Positions 22,605 to 36,170 of a DNA stretch of 64,000 bases are shown in pieces. A model generated the notes under the pieces. It was given only the letters and a program-made list of their open reading frames with translations, ran no database searches and had not been told where the DNA came from. The stretch's first letter is position 1. Each line of letters opens with the position of its first letter. A program made the translations under genes and the position numbers. The stretch comes from Muricea muricata (lineage: Eukaryota; Cnidaria; Anthozoa; Malacalcyonacea; Plexauridae): positions 6,334,118-6,398,117 of the forward strand of contig OY979725.1 in assembly GCA_963855995.1 (NCBI GenBank). Direction: 5' to 3'.

Positions 22605-25511
22605 AAAAGAAACGATCTTAGAACCATCAAAATCGCGTTTTAAGCGTTCTAGAAGCGATTTGAGCGTAAAAACATGTTCAAATCACGAACTAAAAATTAC
22701 CGTCTTAAATCGATCACGGCGACGTTTTAGAGCTTAAAATGGTGTTTTCAGTGCTAAAGTGAACGAGTTGAGCGCAATAATGTAGTGCAATCACGGACCT
22801 AAAAGAGACCTTCTAAATGGAAATTGCAGAACTTAGCAAGTCGGGAATCATGTTTTCGGCGCTAAAACCATCGAGATGAGCGAAATAGCATGTTGAAATG
22901 AGAAACCTATAACTTGATTGTAAACTGAAAAGAAACGATCTTAGAACCATCAAAATCGCGTTTTAAGCGTTCTAGAAGCGATTGGAGCGTAAAAACATGT
23001 TCAAATTACGAACTAAAAATTACCGTCTTAAATCGATCACGGCGACGTTTTAGAGCTTAAAATGGTGTTTTCAGTGCTAAAGTAGACGAGTTGAGCGCAA
23101 TAATGTACTCCAATCACGGACCTAAAAAAGACCTTCTAAATGGAAATTGCAGAACTTAGCAAGTCGGGAATCATGTTTTCGGTGCTCAAACCATCGAGAT
23201 GAGCGAAATAACATGTTGAAATGAGAAACCTATAACTTGCTTGTGAACTAAAAAGAAACGATCTTAGAACCATAAAAATCGCGTTTTAAGCGTTTTAGAA
23301 GCGATTTGAGCGTAAAAACATGTTCAAATCACGAACTAAAAATTACCGTCTTAAATCGATCACGGCGACGTTTTAGAGCTTAAAATGGTTTTTTCAGTGC
23401 TAAAGTGAACGAGTTGAGCGCAATAATGTAGTGCAATCACGGACCTAAAAGAGACCTTCTAAATGGAAATTGCAGAACTTAGCAAGTCGGGAATCATGTT
23501 TTCGGCGCTAAAACCATCGAGATGAGCGAAATAGCATGTTGAAATGAGAAACCTATAACTTGATTGTAAACTGAAAAGAAACGATCTTAGAACCATCAAA
23601 ATCGCGTTTTAAGCGTTCTAAAAGCGATTGGAGCGTAAAAACATGCTCAAATCACGAACTAAAAATTGCCGTCCTAAATCGATCACGGCGACGTTTAACA
23701 GCTTAAAATGGTGTTTTCAGTGCTAAAGTGAACGAGTTGAGCGCAATGATGTACTGCAATCACGGACCTAAAAGAGATCTTCTAAATGGAAATTGCAGAA
23801 CTTAGCAAGTCGGGAATCATGTTTTCGGCGCTCAAACTATCGAGATGAGCGAAATAACATGTTGAAATGAGAAACCTATAACTTGCTTGTAAACTGAAAA
23901 GAAACGATCGTAGAACCATCAAAATCGCGTTTTAAGCGTTCTAGAAGCGATTTGAGCGTAAAAACATGTTCAAATGACGAACTAAAAATTACCGTGTTAA
24001 ATCGATCACGGCGACGTTTTAGAGCTTAAAATGGTGTTTTCAGTGCTAAAGTGAACGAGTTGAGCGCAATGATGTACTGCAATCACGGACCTAAAAGAGA
24101 TCTTCTAAATGGAAATTGCAGAACTTAGCAAGTCGGGAATCATGTTTTCGGCGCTCAAACTATCGAGATGAGCGAAATAACATGTTGAAATAAGAAACCT
24201 ATAACTTGCTTGTAAACTGAAAAGAAACGATCGTAGAACCATCAAAATCGCGTTTTAAGCGTTTTAGAAGCGATTTGAGCGTAAAAAAATGTTCAAATCA
24301 CGAACTAAAAATTACCGTCTTAAATCGATCACGGCGACGTTTTAGAGCTTAAAATGGTGTTTTCAGTGCTAAAGTAGACGAGTTGAGCGCAATAATGTAC
24401 TCCAATCACGGACCTAAAAAAGACCTTCTAAATGGAAATTGCAGAACTTAGCAAGTCGGGAATCATGTTTTCGGTGCTCAAACCCTCGAGATGAGCGAAA
24501 TAACATGTTGAAATGAGAAACCTATAACTTGCTTGTGAACTAAAAAGAAACGATCTTAGAACCATAAAAATCGCGTTTTAAGCGTTTTAGAAGCGATTTG
24601 AGCGTAAAAACATGTTCAAATCACGAACTAAAAATTACCGTCTTAAATCGATCACGGCGACGTTTTAGAGCTTAAAATGGTGTTTTCAGTGCTAAAGTGA
24701 ACGAGTTGAGCGCAATAATGTAGTGCAATCACGGACCTAAAAGAGACCTTCTAAATGGAAATTGCAGAACTTAGCAAGTCGGGAATCATGTTTTCGGCGC
24801 TAAAACCATCGAGATGAGCGAAATAGCATGTTGAAATGAGAAACCTATAACTTGATTGTAAACTGAAAAGAAACGATCTTAGAACCATCAAAATCGCGTT
24901 TTAAGCGTTCTAAAAGCGATTGGAGCGTAAAAACATGCTCAAATCACGAACTAAAAATTGCCGTCGTAAATCGATCACGGCGACGTTTAACAGCTTAAAA
25001 TGGTGTTTTCAGTGCTAAAGTGAACGAGTTGAGCGCAATGATGTACTGCAATCACGGACCTAAAAGAGATCTTCTAAATGGAAATTGCAGAACTTAGCAA
25101 GTAGGGAATCATGTTTTCGGCGCTCAAACTATCGAGATGAGCGAAATAACAAGTTGAAATGAGAAACCTATAACTTGCTTGTAAACTGAAAAGAAACGAT
25201 CGTAGAACCATCAAAATCGCGTTTTAAGCGTTCTAGAAGCGATTTGAGCGTAAAAACATGTTCAAATGACGAACTAAAAATTACCGTGTTAAATCGATCA
25301 CGGCGACGTTTTAGAGCTTAAAATGGTGTTTTCAGTGCTAAAGTGAACGAGTTGAGCGAAATAATGTAGTGCAATCACGGACCTAAAAGAGACCTTCTAA
25401 ATGGAAATTGCAGAACTTAGCAAGTCGGGAATCATGTTTTCGGCGCTAAAACCATCGAGATGAGCGAAATAGCATGTTGAAATGAGAAACCTATAACTTG
25501 TTTGTAAACTG
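22605..25511. repeat. Monomers M71-M79: B C D E F G H E F/O
   Basis: B (22605), C (22928), D (23251), E with CTGC (23574), F (23897), G (24220), H (24543), E (24866, private CCGTCG and AAGTTG), then an F/O hybrid (25189). The first seven match 324-2584 and are repeated immediately downstream at 25512-27772, an offset of 2907 bp (nine monomers). Confidence 0.85.
25189..25511. repeat. Hybrid monomer M79 (F left, O right)
   Basis: The left part has u14 G, u80 G and u100 G of type F. The right part has u171 A, GTGC, u205 C and GCGCTA of type O. It ends with a private CTTGTTTGTA. It closes the nine-monomer unit and joins it to the next B monomer. Confidence 0.75.
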
Positions 25512-27772
25512 AAAAGAAACGATCTTAGAACCATCAAAATCGCGTTTTAAGCGTTCTAGAAGCGATTTGAGCGTAAAAACATGTTCAAATCACGAACTAA
25601 AAATTACCGTCTTAAATCGATCACGGCGACGTTTTAGAGCTTAAAATGGTGTTTTCAGTGCTAAAGTGAACGAGTTGAGCGCAATAATGTAGTGCAATCA
25701 CGGACCTAAAAGAGACCTTCTAAATGGAAATTGCAGAACTTAGCAAGTCGGGAATCATGTTTTCGGCGCTAAAACCATCGAGATGAGCGAAATAGCATGT
25801 TGAAATGAGAAACCTATAACTTGATTGTAAACTGAAAAGAAACGATCTTAGAACCATCAAAATCGCGTTTTAAGCGTTCTAGAAGCGATTGGAGCGTAAA
25901 AACATGTTCAAATTACGAACTAAAAATTACCGTCTTAAATCGATCACGGCGACGTTTTAGAGCTTAAAATGGTGTTTTCAGTGCTAAAGTAGACGAGTTG
26001 AGCGCAATAATGTACTCCAATCACGGACCTAAAAAAGACCTTCTAAATGGAAATTGCAGAACTTAGCAAGTCGGGAATCATGTTTTCGGTGCTCAAACCA
26101 TCGAGATGAGCGAAATAACATGTTGAAATGAGAAACCTATAACTTGCTTGTGAACTAAAAAGAAACGATCTTAGAACCATAAAAATCGCGTTTTAAGCGT
26201 TTTAGAAGCGATTTGAGCGTAAAAACATGTTCAAATCACGAACTAAAAATTACCGTCTTAAATCGATCACGGCGACGTTTTAGAGCTTAAAATGGTTTTT
26301 TCAGTGCTAAAGTGAACGAGTTGAGCGCAATAATGTAGTGCAATCACGGACCTAAAAGAGACCTTCTAAATGGAAATTGCAGAACTTAGCAAGTCGGGAA
26401 TCATGTTTTCGGCGCTAAAACCATCGAGATGAGCGAAATAGCATGTTGAAATGAGAAACCTATAACTTGATTGTAAACTGAAAAGAAACGATCTTAGAAC
26501 CATCAAAATCGCGTTTTAAGCGTTCTAAAAGCGATTGGAGCGTAAAAACATGCTCAAATCACGAACTAAAAATTGCCGTCCTAAATCGATCACGGCGACG
26601 TTTAACAGCTTAAAATGGTGTTTTCAGTGCTAAAGTGAACGAGTTGAGCGCAATCATGTACTGCAATCACGGACCTAAAAGAGATCTTCTAAATGGAAAT
26701 TGCAGAACTTAGCAAGTCGGGAATCATGTTTTCGGCGCTCAAACTATCGAGATGAGCGAAATAACATGTTGAAATGAGAAACCTATAACTTGCTTGTAAA
26801 CTGAAAAGAAACGATCGTAGAACCATCAAAATCGCGTTTTAAGCGTTCTAGAAGCGATTTGAGCGTAAAAACATGTTCAAATGACGAACTAAAAATTACC
26901 GTGTTAAATCGATCACGGCGACGTTTTAGAGCTTAAAATGGTGTTTTCAGTGCTAAAGTGAACGAGTTGAGCGCAATGATGTACTGCAATCACGGACCTA
27001 AAAGAGATCTTCTAAATGGAAATTGCAGAACTTAGCAAGTCGGGAATCATGTTTTCGGCGCTCAAACTATCGAGATGAGCGAAATAACATGTTGAAATAA
27101 GAAACCTATAACTTGCTTGTAAACTGAAAAGAAACGATCGTAGAACCATCAAAATCGCGGTTTAAGCGTTTTAGAAGCGATTTGACCGTAAAAAAATGTT
27201 CAAATCACGAACTAAAAATTACCGTCTTAAATCGATCACGGCGACGTTTTAGAGCTTAAAATGGTGTTTTCAGTGCTAAAGTAGACGAGTTGAGCGCAAT
27301 AATGTACTCCAATCACGGACCTAAAAAAGACCTTCTAAATGGAAATTGCAGAACTTAGCAAGTCGGGAATCATGTTTTCGGTGCTCAAACCCTCGAGATG
27401 AGCGAAATAACATGTTGAAATGAGAAACCTATAACTTGCTTGTGAACTAAAAAGAAACGATCTTAGAACCATAAAAATCGCGTTTTAAGCGTTTTAGAAG
27501 CGATTTGAGCGTAATAACATGTTCAAATGACGAACTAAAAATTACCGTCTTAAATCGATCACGGCGACGTTTTAGAGCTTAAAATGGTGTTTTCAGTGCT
27601 AAAGTGAACGAGTTGAGGGCAATAATGTAGTGCAATCACGGACCTAAAAGAGACCTTCTAAATGGAAATTACAGAACTTAGCAAGTCGGGAATCATGTTT
27701 TCGGCGCTAAAACCATGGAGATGAGCGAAATAGCATGTTGAAATGAGAAACCTATAACTTGATTGTAAACTG
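25512..27772. repeat. Monomers M80-M86: B C D E F G H-like
   Basis: B (25512), C (25835), D (26158), E (26481, private AATCATG), F (26804), G (27127, private CGCGGTTT and GACCGT), H-like (27450). The last monomer has several private or new changes: GTAATAAC, u80 G, GAGGGC at u166, TTACAG near u220 and CATGGAG. GAGGGC and TTACAG recur at 31326 and 33910, so this monomer marks the start of the transition zone. Confidence 0.8.
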
Positions 27773-29064
27773 AAAAGAAACGATCTTAGAACCATCAAAA
27801 TCGCGTTTTAAGCGTTCTAGAAGCGATTTGAGCGTAAAAACATGTTCAAATCACGAACTAAAAATTACCGTCTTAAATCGATCACGGCGACGTTTTAGAG
27901 CTTAAAATGGTGTTTTCAGTGCTAAAGTGAACGAGTTGAGCGCAATGATGTACTGCAATCACGGACCTAAAAGAGATCTTCTAAATGGAAATTTCAGAAC
28001 TTAGCAAGTCGGGAATCATGTTTTCGGCGCTCAAACTATCGAGATGAGCGAAATAACATGTTGAAATGAGAAACCTATAACTTGCTTGTAAACTGAAAAG
28101 AAACGATCGTAGAACCATCAAAATCGCGTTTTAAGCGTTCTAGAAGCGATTTGAGCGTAAAAACATGTTCAAATCACGAACTAAAAATTACCGTCTTAAA
28201 TCGATCACGGCGACGTTTTAGAGCTTAAAATGGTGTTTTCAGTGCTAAAGTGAATGAGTTGAGCGCAATAATGTACTGCAATCACGGACCTAAAAGAGAC
28301 CTTCTAAATGGAAATTGCAGAACTTAGCAAGTCAGGAATCATGTTTTCGGCGCTAAAACCATCGAGGTGAGCGAAATAGCATGTGGAAATGAGAAACCTA
28401 TAACTTGATTGTAAACTGAAAAGAAACGATCTTAGAACCATCAAAATCGCGTTTTAAGCGTTCTAGAAGCGATTTGAGCGTAAAAACATGTTCAAATCAC
28501 GAACTAAAAATTACCGTCTTAAATCGATCACGGCGACGTTTTAGAGCTTAAAATGGTGTTTTCAGTGCTAAAGTGAACGAGTTGAGCGCAATAATGTAGT
28601 GCAATCACGGACCTAAAAGAGACCTTCTAAATGGAAATTGCAGAACTTAGCAAGTCGGGAATCATGTTTTCGGCGCTAAAACCATCGAGATGAGCGAAAT
28701 AGCATGTTGAAATGAGAAACCTATAACTTGATTGTAAACTGAAAAGAAACGATCTTAGAACCATCAAAATCGCGTTTTAAGCGTTCTAGAAGCGATTGGA
28801 GCGTAAAAACATGTTCAAATCACGAACTAAAAATTACCGTCCTAAATCGATCACGGCGACGTTTTAGAGCTTAAAATGGTGTTTTCAGTGCTAAAGTGAA
28901 CGAGTTGAGCGCAATAATGTACTCCAATCACGGACCTAAAACAGACCTTCTAAATGGAAATTGCAGAACTTAGCAAGTCGGGAATCATGTTTTCGGTGCT
29001 CAAACCATCGAGATGAGCGAAATAACATGTTGAAATGAGAAACCTATAACTTGCTTGTGAACTA
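27773..29064. repeat. Monomers M87-M90: S T B K-like
   Basis: S (27773) combines a B-like left half with an F-like right half and TTTCAG near u220. T (28096) has u14 G, TGAATGAG, GAGGTGAG and ATGTGGAA. B follows at 28419, then a K-like monomer (28742) with CCTAAAT but GCGACG instead of GCAACG. The S-T-B order is repeated at 31649-32617, offset 3876 bp (12 monomers). Confidence 0.8.
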
Positions 29065-31325
29065 AAAAGAAACGATCTTAGAATCATAAAAATCGCGTTT
29101 TAAGCGTTTTAGAAGCGATTTGAGCGTAAAAACATGTTCAAATCACGAACTAAAAATTACCGTCTTAAATCGATCACGGCGACGTTTTAGAGCTTAAAAT
29201 GGTGTTTTAAGTGCTAAAGTGAACGAGTTGAGCGCAATAATGTACTCCAATCACGGACCTAAAACAGACCTTCTAAATGGAAATTGCAGAACTTAGCAAG
29301 TCGGGAATCATGTTTTCGGTGCTCAAACCATCGAGATGAGCGAAATAACATGTTGAAATGAGAAACCTATAACTTGCTTGTGAACTAAAAAGAAACGATC
29401 TTAGAATCATAAAAATCGCGTTTTAAGCGTTTTAGAAGCGATTTGAGCGTAAAAACATGTTCAAATCACGAACTAAAAATTACCGTCTTAAATCGATCAC
29501 GGCGACGTTTTAGAGCTTAAAATGGTGTTTTAAGTGCTAAAGTGAACGAGTTGAGCGCAATAATGTACTCCAATCACGGACCTAAAACAGACCTTCTAAA
29601 TGGAAATTGCAGAACTTAGCAAGTCGGGAATCATGTTTTCGGTGCTCAAACCATCGAGATGAGCGAAATAACATGTTGAAATGAGAAACCTATAACTTGC
29701 TTGTGAACTAAAAAGAAACGATCTTAGAATCATAAAAATCGCGTTTTAAGCGTTTTAGAAGCGATTTGAGCGTAAAAACATGTTCAAATCACGAACTAAA
29801 AATTACCGTCTTAAATCGATCACGGCGACGTTTTAGAGCTTAAAATGGTGTTTTCAGTGCTAAAGTGAACGAGTTGAGCGAAATAATGTAGTGCAATCAC
29901 GGACCTAAAAGAGATCTTCTAAATGAAAATTGCAGAACTTAGCAAGTCGGGAATCATGTTTTCGGTGCTCAAACCATCGAGATGAGCGAAATAACATGTT
30001 GAAATGAGAAACCTATAACTTGCTTGTGAACTAAAAAGAAACGATCTTAGAATCATAAAAATCGCGTTTTAAGCGTTTTAGAAGCGATTTGAGCGTAAAA
30101 ACATGTTCAAATCACGAACTAAAAATTACCGTCTTAAATCGATCACGGCGACGTTTTAGAGCTTAAAATGGTGTTTTCAGTGCTAAAGTGAACGAGTTGA
30201 GCGAAATAATGTAGTGCAATCACGGACCTAAAAGAGATCTTCTAAATGAAAATTGCAGAACTTAGCAAGTCGGGAATCATGTTTTCGGCGCTCAAACTAT
30301 CGAGATGAGCGAAATAACATGTTGAAATGAGGAACCTATAACTTGCTTGTAAACTGAAAAGAAACGATCGTAGAACCATCAAAATCGCGTTTTAAGCGTT
30401 CTAGAAGCGATTTGAGCGTAAAAACATGTTCAAATGACGAACTAAAAATTACCGTGTTAAATCGATCACGGCGACGTTTTAGAGCTTAAAATGGTGTTTT
30501 CAGTGCCAAAGTGAACGAGTTGAGCGCAATGATGTACTGCAATCACGGACCTAAAAGAGATCTTCTAAATGGAAATTGCAGAACTTAGCAAGTCGGGAAT
30601 CATGTTTTCGGCGCTCAAACTATCGAGATGAGCGAAATAACATGTTGAAATGAGAAACCTATAACTTGCTTGTAAACTGAAAAGAAACGATCGTAGAACC
30701 ATCAAAATCGCGTTTTAAGCGTTCTAGAAGCGATTTGAGCGTAAAAACATGTTCAAATGACGAACTAAAAATTAGCGTGTTAAATCGATCACGGCGCCGT
30801 TTTAGAGCTTAAAATGGTGTTTTCAGTGCTAAAGTGAACGAGTTGAGCGCAATGATGTACTGCAATCACGGACCTAAAAGAGATCTTCTAAATGGAAATT
30901 GCAGAACTTAGCAAGTCGGGAATCATGTTTTCGGCGCTCAAACTATCGAGATGAGCGAAATAACATGTTGAAATGAGAAACCTATAACTTGCTTGTAAAC
31001 TGAAAAGAAACGATCGTAGAACCATCAAAATCGCGTTTTAAGCGTTCTAGAAGCGATTTGAGCGTAAAAACATGTTCAAATGACGAACTAAAAATTACCG
31101 TGTTAAATCGATCACGGCGACGTTTTAGAGCTTAAAATGGTGTTTTCAGTGCTAAAGTGAACGAGTTGAGCGCAATGATGTACTGCAATCACGGACCTAA
31201 AAGAGATCTTCTAAATGGAAATTGCAGAACTTAGCAAGTCGGGAATCATGTTTTCGGCGCTCAAACTATCGAGATGAGCGAAATAACATGTTGAAATAAG
31301 AAACCTTTAACTTGCTTGTAAACTG
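29065..31325. repeat. Monomers M91-M97: local amplification U U L L F F F
   Basis: Two U monomers (29065 and 29388) look identical and share TTTTAAG at u141, seen nowhere else in the window. Two L monomers (29711 and 30034) differ mainly in their right ends: GGTGCTCAAACC then GGCGCTCAAACT. Three F monomers follow (30357 with GTGCCAAAG, 30680 with TTAGCGTG and GGCGCCG, 31003 with CCTTTAAC). Doubling and tripling of single monomers suggests very recent short-range exchange. Confidence 0.85.
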
Positions 31326-32940
31326 AAAAGAAACGATCGTAGAACCATCAAAATCGCGTTTTAAGCGTTTTAGAAGCGATTTGAGCGTAAAAAAATGTTC
31401 AAATCACGAACTAAAAATTACCGTCTTAAATCGATCACGGCGACGTTTTAGAGCTTAAAATGGTGTTTTCAGTGCTAAAGTGAACGAGTTGAGGGCAATA
31501 ATGTACTGCAATCACGGACCTAAAAGAGACCTTCTAAATGGAAATTACAGAACTTAGCAAGTCGGGAATCATGTTTTCGGCGCTAAAACCATCGAGATGA
31601 GCGAAATAGCATGTTGAAATGAGAAACCTATAACTTGATTGTAAACTGAAAAGAAACGATCTTAGAACCATCAAAATCGCGTTTTAAGCGTTCTAGAAGC
31701 GATTTGAGCGTAAAAACATGTTCAAATCACGAACTAAAAATTACCGTCTTAAATCGATCACGGCGACGTTTTAGAGCTTAAAATGGTGTTTTCAGTGCTA
31801 AAGTGAACGAGTTGAGCGCAATGATGTACTGCAATCACGGACCTAAAAGAGATCTTCTAAATGGAAATTTCAGAACTTAGCAAGTCGGGAATCATGTTTT
31901 CGGCGCTCAAACTATCGAGATGAGCGAAATAACATGTTGAAATGAGAAACCTATAACTTGCTTGTAAACTGAAAAGAAACGATCGTAGAACCATCAAAAT
32001 CGCGTTTTAAGCGTTCTAGAAGCGATTTGAGCGTAAAAACATGTTCAAATCACGAACTAAAAATTACCGTCTTAAATCGATCACGGCGACGTTTTAGAGC
32101 TTAAAATGGTGTTTTCAGTGCCAAAGTGAATGAGTTGAGCGCAATAATGTACTGCAATCACGGACCTAAAAGAGACCTTCTAAATGGAAATTGCAGAACT
32201 TAGCAAGTCAGGAATCATGTTTTCGGCGCTAAAACCATCGAGGTGAGCGAAATAGCATGTGGAAATGAGAAACCTATAACTTGATTGTAAACTGAAAAGA
32301 AACGATCTTAGAACCATCAAAATCGCGTTTTAAGCGTTCTAGAAGCGATTTGAGCGTAAAAACATGTTCAAATCACGAACTAAAAATTACCGTCTTAAAT
32401 CGATCACGGCGACGTTTTAGAGCTTAAAATGGTGTTTTCAGTGCTAAAGTGAACGAGTTGAGCGCAATAATGTAGTGCAATCACGGACCTAAAAGAGACC
32501 TTCTAAATGGAAATTGCAGAACTTAGCAAGTCGGGAATCATGTTTTCGGCGCTAAAACCATCGAGATGAGCGAAATAGCATGTTGAAATGAGAAACCTAT
32601 AACTTGATTGTAAACTGAAAAGAAACGATCTTAGAACCATCAAAATCGCGTTTTAAGCGTTCTAGAAGCGATTTGAGCGTAAAAACATGTTCAAATCACG
32701 AACTAAAAATTACCGTCTTAAATCGATCCCGGCGACGTTTTAGAGCTTAAAATGGTGTTTTCAGTGCTAAAGTGAACGAGTTGAGCGCAATAATGTAGTG
32801 CAATCACGGACCTAAAAGAGACCTTCTAAATGGAAATTGCAGAACTTAGCAAGTCGGGAATCATGTTTTCGGCGCTAAAACCATCGAGATGAGCGAAATA
32901 GCATGTTGAAATGAGAAACCTATAACTTGCTTGTGAACTA
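31326..32940. repeat. Monomers M98-M102: N-like S T B B
   Basis: The N-like monomer (31326) has u69 A, GAGGGC and TTACAG with a GCGCTA right end. It is followed by S (31649), T (31972, with GTGCCAAAG), B (32295) and B (32618, private GATCCCGG and a GTGAACTA ending). It is the second copy of the 27450-28741 order. Confidence 0.8.
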
Positions 32941-34232
32941 AAAAGAAACGATCTTAGAATCATAAAAATCGCGTTTTAAGCGTTTTAGAAGCGATTTGAG
33001 CGTAAAAACATGTTCAAATCACGAACTAAAAATTACCGTCTTAAATCGATCACGGCGACGTTTTAGAGCTTAAAATGGTGTTTTCAGTGCTAAAGTGAAC
33101 GAGTTGAGCGAAATAATGTAGTGATATCACGGACCTAAAAGAGATCTTCTAAATGAAAATTGCAGAACTTAGCAAGTCGGGAATCATGTTTTCGGCGCTC
33201 AAACTATCCAGATGAGCGAAATAACATGTTGAAATGAGAAACCTATAACTTTCTTGTAAACTGAAAAGAAACGATCGTAGAACCATCAAAATCGCGTTTT
33301 AAGCGTTCTAGAAGCGATTTGAGCGTAAAAACATGTTCAAATGACGAACTAAAAATTACCGTGTTAAATCGATCACGGCGACGTTTTAGAGCTTAAAATG
33401 GTGTTTTCAGTGCTAAAGTGAACGAGTTGAGCGCAATGATGTACTGCAATCACGGACCTAAAAGAGATCTTCTAAATGGAAATTGCAGAACTTAGCAAGT
33501 CGGGAATCATGTTTTCGGCGCTCAAACTATCGAGATGAGCGAAATAACATGTTGAAATAAGAAACCTATAACTTGCTTGTAAACTGAAAAGAAACGATCG
33601 TAGAACCATCAAAATCGCGTTTTAAGCGTTTTAGAAGCGATTTGAGCGTAAAAAAATGTTAAAATCACGAACTAAAAATTACCGTCTTAAATCGATCACG
33701 GCGACGTTTTAGAGCTTAAAATGGTGTTTTCAGTGCTAAAGTGAACGAGTTGAGGGCAATAATGTACTGCAATCACGGACCTAAAAGAGACCTTCTAAAT
33801 GGAAATTGCAGAACTTAGCAAGTCGGGAATCATGTTTTCGGTGCTCAAACCATCGAGATGAGCGAAATAACATGTTGAAATGAGAAACCTATAACTTGCT
33901 TGTGAACTAAAAAGAAACGATCTTAGAACCATCAAAATCGCGTTTTAAGCGTTCTAGAAGCGATTTGAGCGTAAAAACATGTTCAAATCACGAACTAAAA
34001 ATTACCGTCTTAAATTGATCACGGCGACGTTTTAGAGCTTAAAATGGTGTTTTCAGTGCTAAAGTGAACGAGTTGAGGGCAATAATGTACTGCAATCACG
34101 GACCTAAAAGAGACCTTCTAAATGGAAATTACAGAACTTAGCAAGTCGGGAATCATGTTTTCGGCGCTAAAACCATCGAGATGAGCGAAATAGCATGTTG
34201 AAATGAGAAACCTATAACTTGATTGTAAACTG
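32941..34232. repeat. Monomers M103-M106: L F N Q-like
   Basis: L (32941) carries private GTGATATC, CATCCAG-like TATCCAG and CTTTCTTG. F is at 33264. N (33587) has GTTAAAATC and GAGGGC. The Q-like monomer (33910) has u107 T, GAGGGC, TTACAG and a GCGCTA end. TATCCAG, CTTTCTTG and GTTAAAATC recur at 37140-38108, offset 4199 bp (13 monomers). Confidence 0.8.
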
Positions 34233-36170
34233 AAAAGAAACGATCTTAGAACCATCAAAATCGCGTTTTAAGCGTTCTAGAAGCGATTTGAGCGTAAAAA
34301 CATGTTCAAATCACGAACTAAAAATTACCGTCTTAAATCGATCACGGCGACGTTTTAGAGCTTAAAATGGTGTTTTCAGTGCTAAAGTGAACGAGTTGAG
34401 CGCAATGATGTACTGCAATCACGGACCTAAAAGAGATCTTCTAAATGGAAATTTCAGAACTTAGCAAGTCGGGAATCATGTTTTCGGCGCTCAAACTATC
34501 GAGATGAGCGAAATAACATGTTGAAATGAGAAACCTATAACTTGCTTGTAAACTGAAAAGAAACGATCGTAGAACCATCAAAATCGCGTTTTAAGCGTTC
34601 TAGAAGCGATTTGAGCGTAAAAACATGTTCAAATCACGAACTAAAAATTACCGTCTTAAATCGATCACGGCGACGTTTTAGAGCTTAAAATGGTGTTTTC
34701 AGTGCTAAAGTGAACGAGTTGAGCGCAATAATGTAGTGCAATCACGGACCTAAAAGAGACCTTCTAAATGGAAATTGCAGAACTTAGCAAGTCGGGAATC
34801 ATGTTTTCGGCGCTAAAACCATCGAGATGAGCGAAATAGCATGTTGAAATGAGAAACCTATAACTTGATTGTAAACTGAAAAGAAACGATCTTAGAACCA
34901 TCAAAATTGCGTTTTAAGCGTTCTAGAAGCGATTTGAGCGTAAAAACATGTTCAAATCACGAACTAAAAATTACCGTCTTAAATCGATCACGGCGACGTT
35001 TTAGAGCTTAAAATGGTGTTTTCAGTGCTAAAGTGAACGAGTTGAGCGCAATAATGTAGTGCAATCACGGACCTAAAAGAGACCTTCTAAATGGAAATTG
35101 CAGAACTTAGCAAGTCGGGAATCATGTTTTCGGCGCTAAAACCATCGAGATGAGCGAAATAGCATGTTGAAATGAGAAACCTATAACTTGATTGTAAACT
35201 GAAAAGAAACGATCTTAGAACCATCAAAATCGCGTTTTAAGCGTTCTAGAAGCGATTTGAGCGTAAAAACATGTTCAAATCACGAACTAAAAATTACCGT
35301 CTTAAATCGATCACGGCGACGTTTTAGAGCTTAAAATGGTGTTTTCAGTGCTAAAGTGAACGAGTTGAGCGCAATGATGTACTGCAATCACGGACCTAAA
35401 AGAGATCTTCTAAATGGAAATTTCAGAACTTAGCAAGTCGGGAATCATGTTTTCGGCGCTCAAACTATCGAGATGAGCGAAATAACATGTTGAAATGAGA
35501 AACCTATAACTTGCTTGTAAACTGAAAAGAAACGATCGTAGAACCATCAAAATCGCGTTTTAAGCGTTCTAGAAGCGATTTGAGCGTAAAAACATGTTCA
35601 AATCACGAACTAAAAATTACCGTCTTAAATCGATCACGGCGACGTTTTAGAGCTTAAAATGGTGTTTTCAGTGCTAAAGTGAACGAGTTGAGCGCAATAA
35701 TGTAGTGCAATCACGGACCTAAAAGAGACCTTCTAAATGGAAATTGCAGAACTTAGCAAGTCGGGAATCATGTTTTCGGCGCTAAAACCATCGAGATGAG
35801 CGAAATAGCATGTTGAAATGAGAAACCTATAACTTGATTGTAAACTGAAAAGAAACGATCTTAGAACCATCAAAATCGCGTTTTAAGCGTTCTAGAAGCG
35901 ATTTGAGCGTAAAAACATGTTCAAATCACGAACTAAAAATTACCGTCTTAAATCGATCACGGCGACGTTTTAGAGCTTAAAATGGTGTTTTCAGTGCTAA
36001 AGTGAACGAGTTGAGCGCAATAATGTAGTGCAATCACGGACCTAAAAGAGACCTTCTAAATGGCAATTGCAGAACTTAGCAAGTCGGGAATCATGTTTTC
36101 GGCGCTAAAACCATCGAGATGAGCGAAATAGCATGTTGAAATGAGAAACCTATAACTTGATTGTAAACTG
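34233..36170. repeat. Monomers M107-M112: tandem 3-mer (969 bp) x 2
   Basis: S (34233), B with u14 G (34556), B (34879), then the same three at 35202, 35525 and 35848. The spacing is exactly 969 bp. Private differences are few: AAATTGCG near 34906 and TGGCAATT near 36061. The u14 G in the middle monomer appears to be inherited from the F/T side of an exchange. Confidence 0.85.

Noticed and set aside
29065..29710. Interpreting the identical U pair as certain biology
   Set aside because: Identical adjacent monomers can also come from assembly of ambiguous reads, so I report it only as an amplification to be confirmed.
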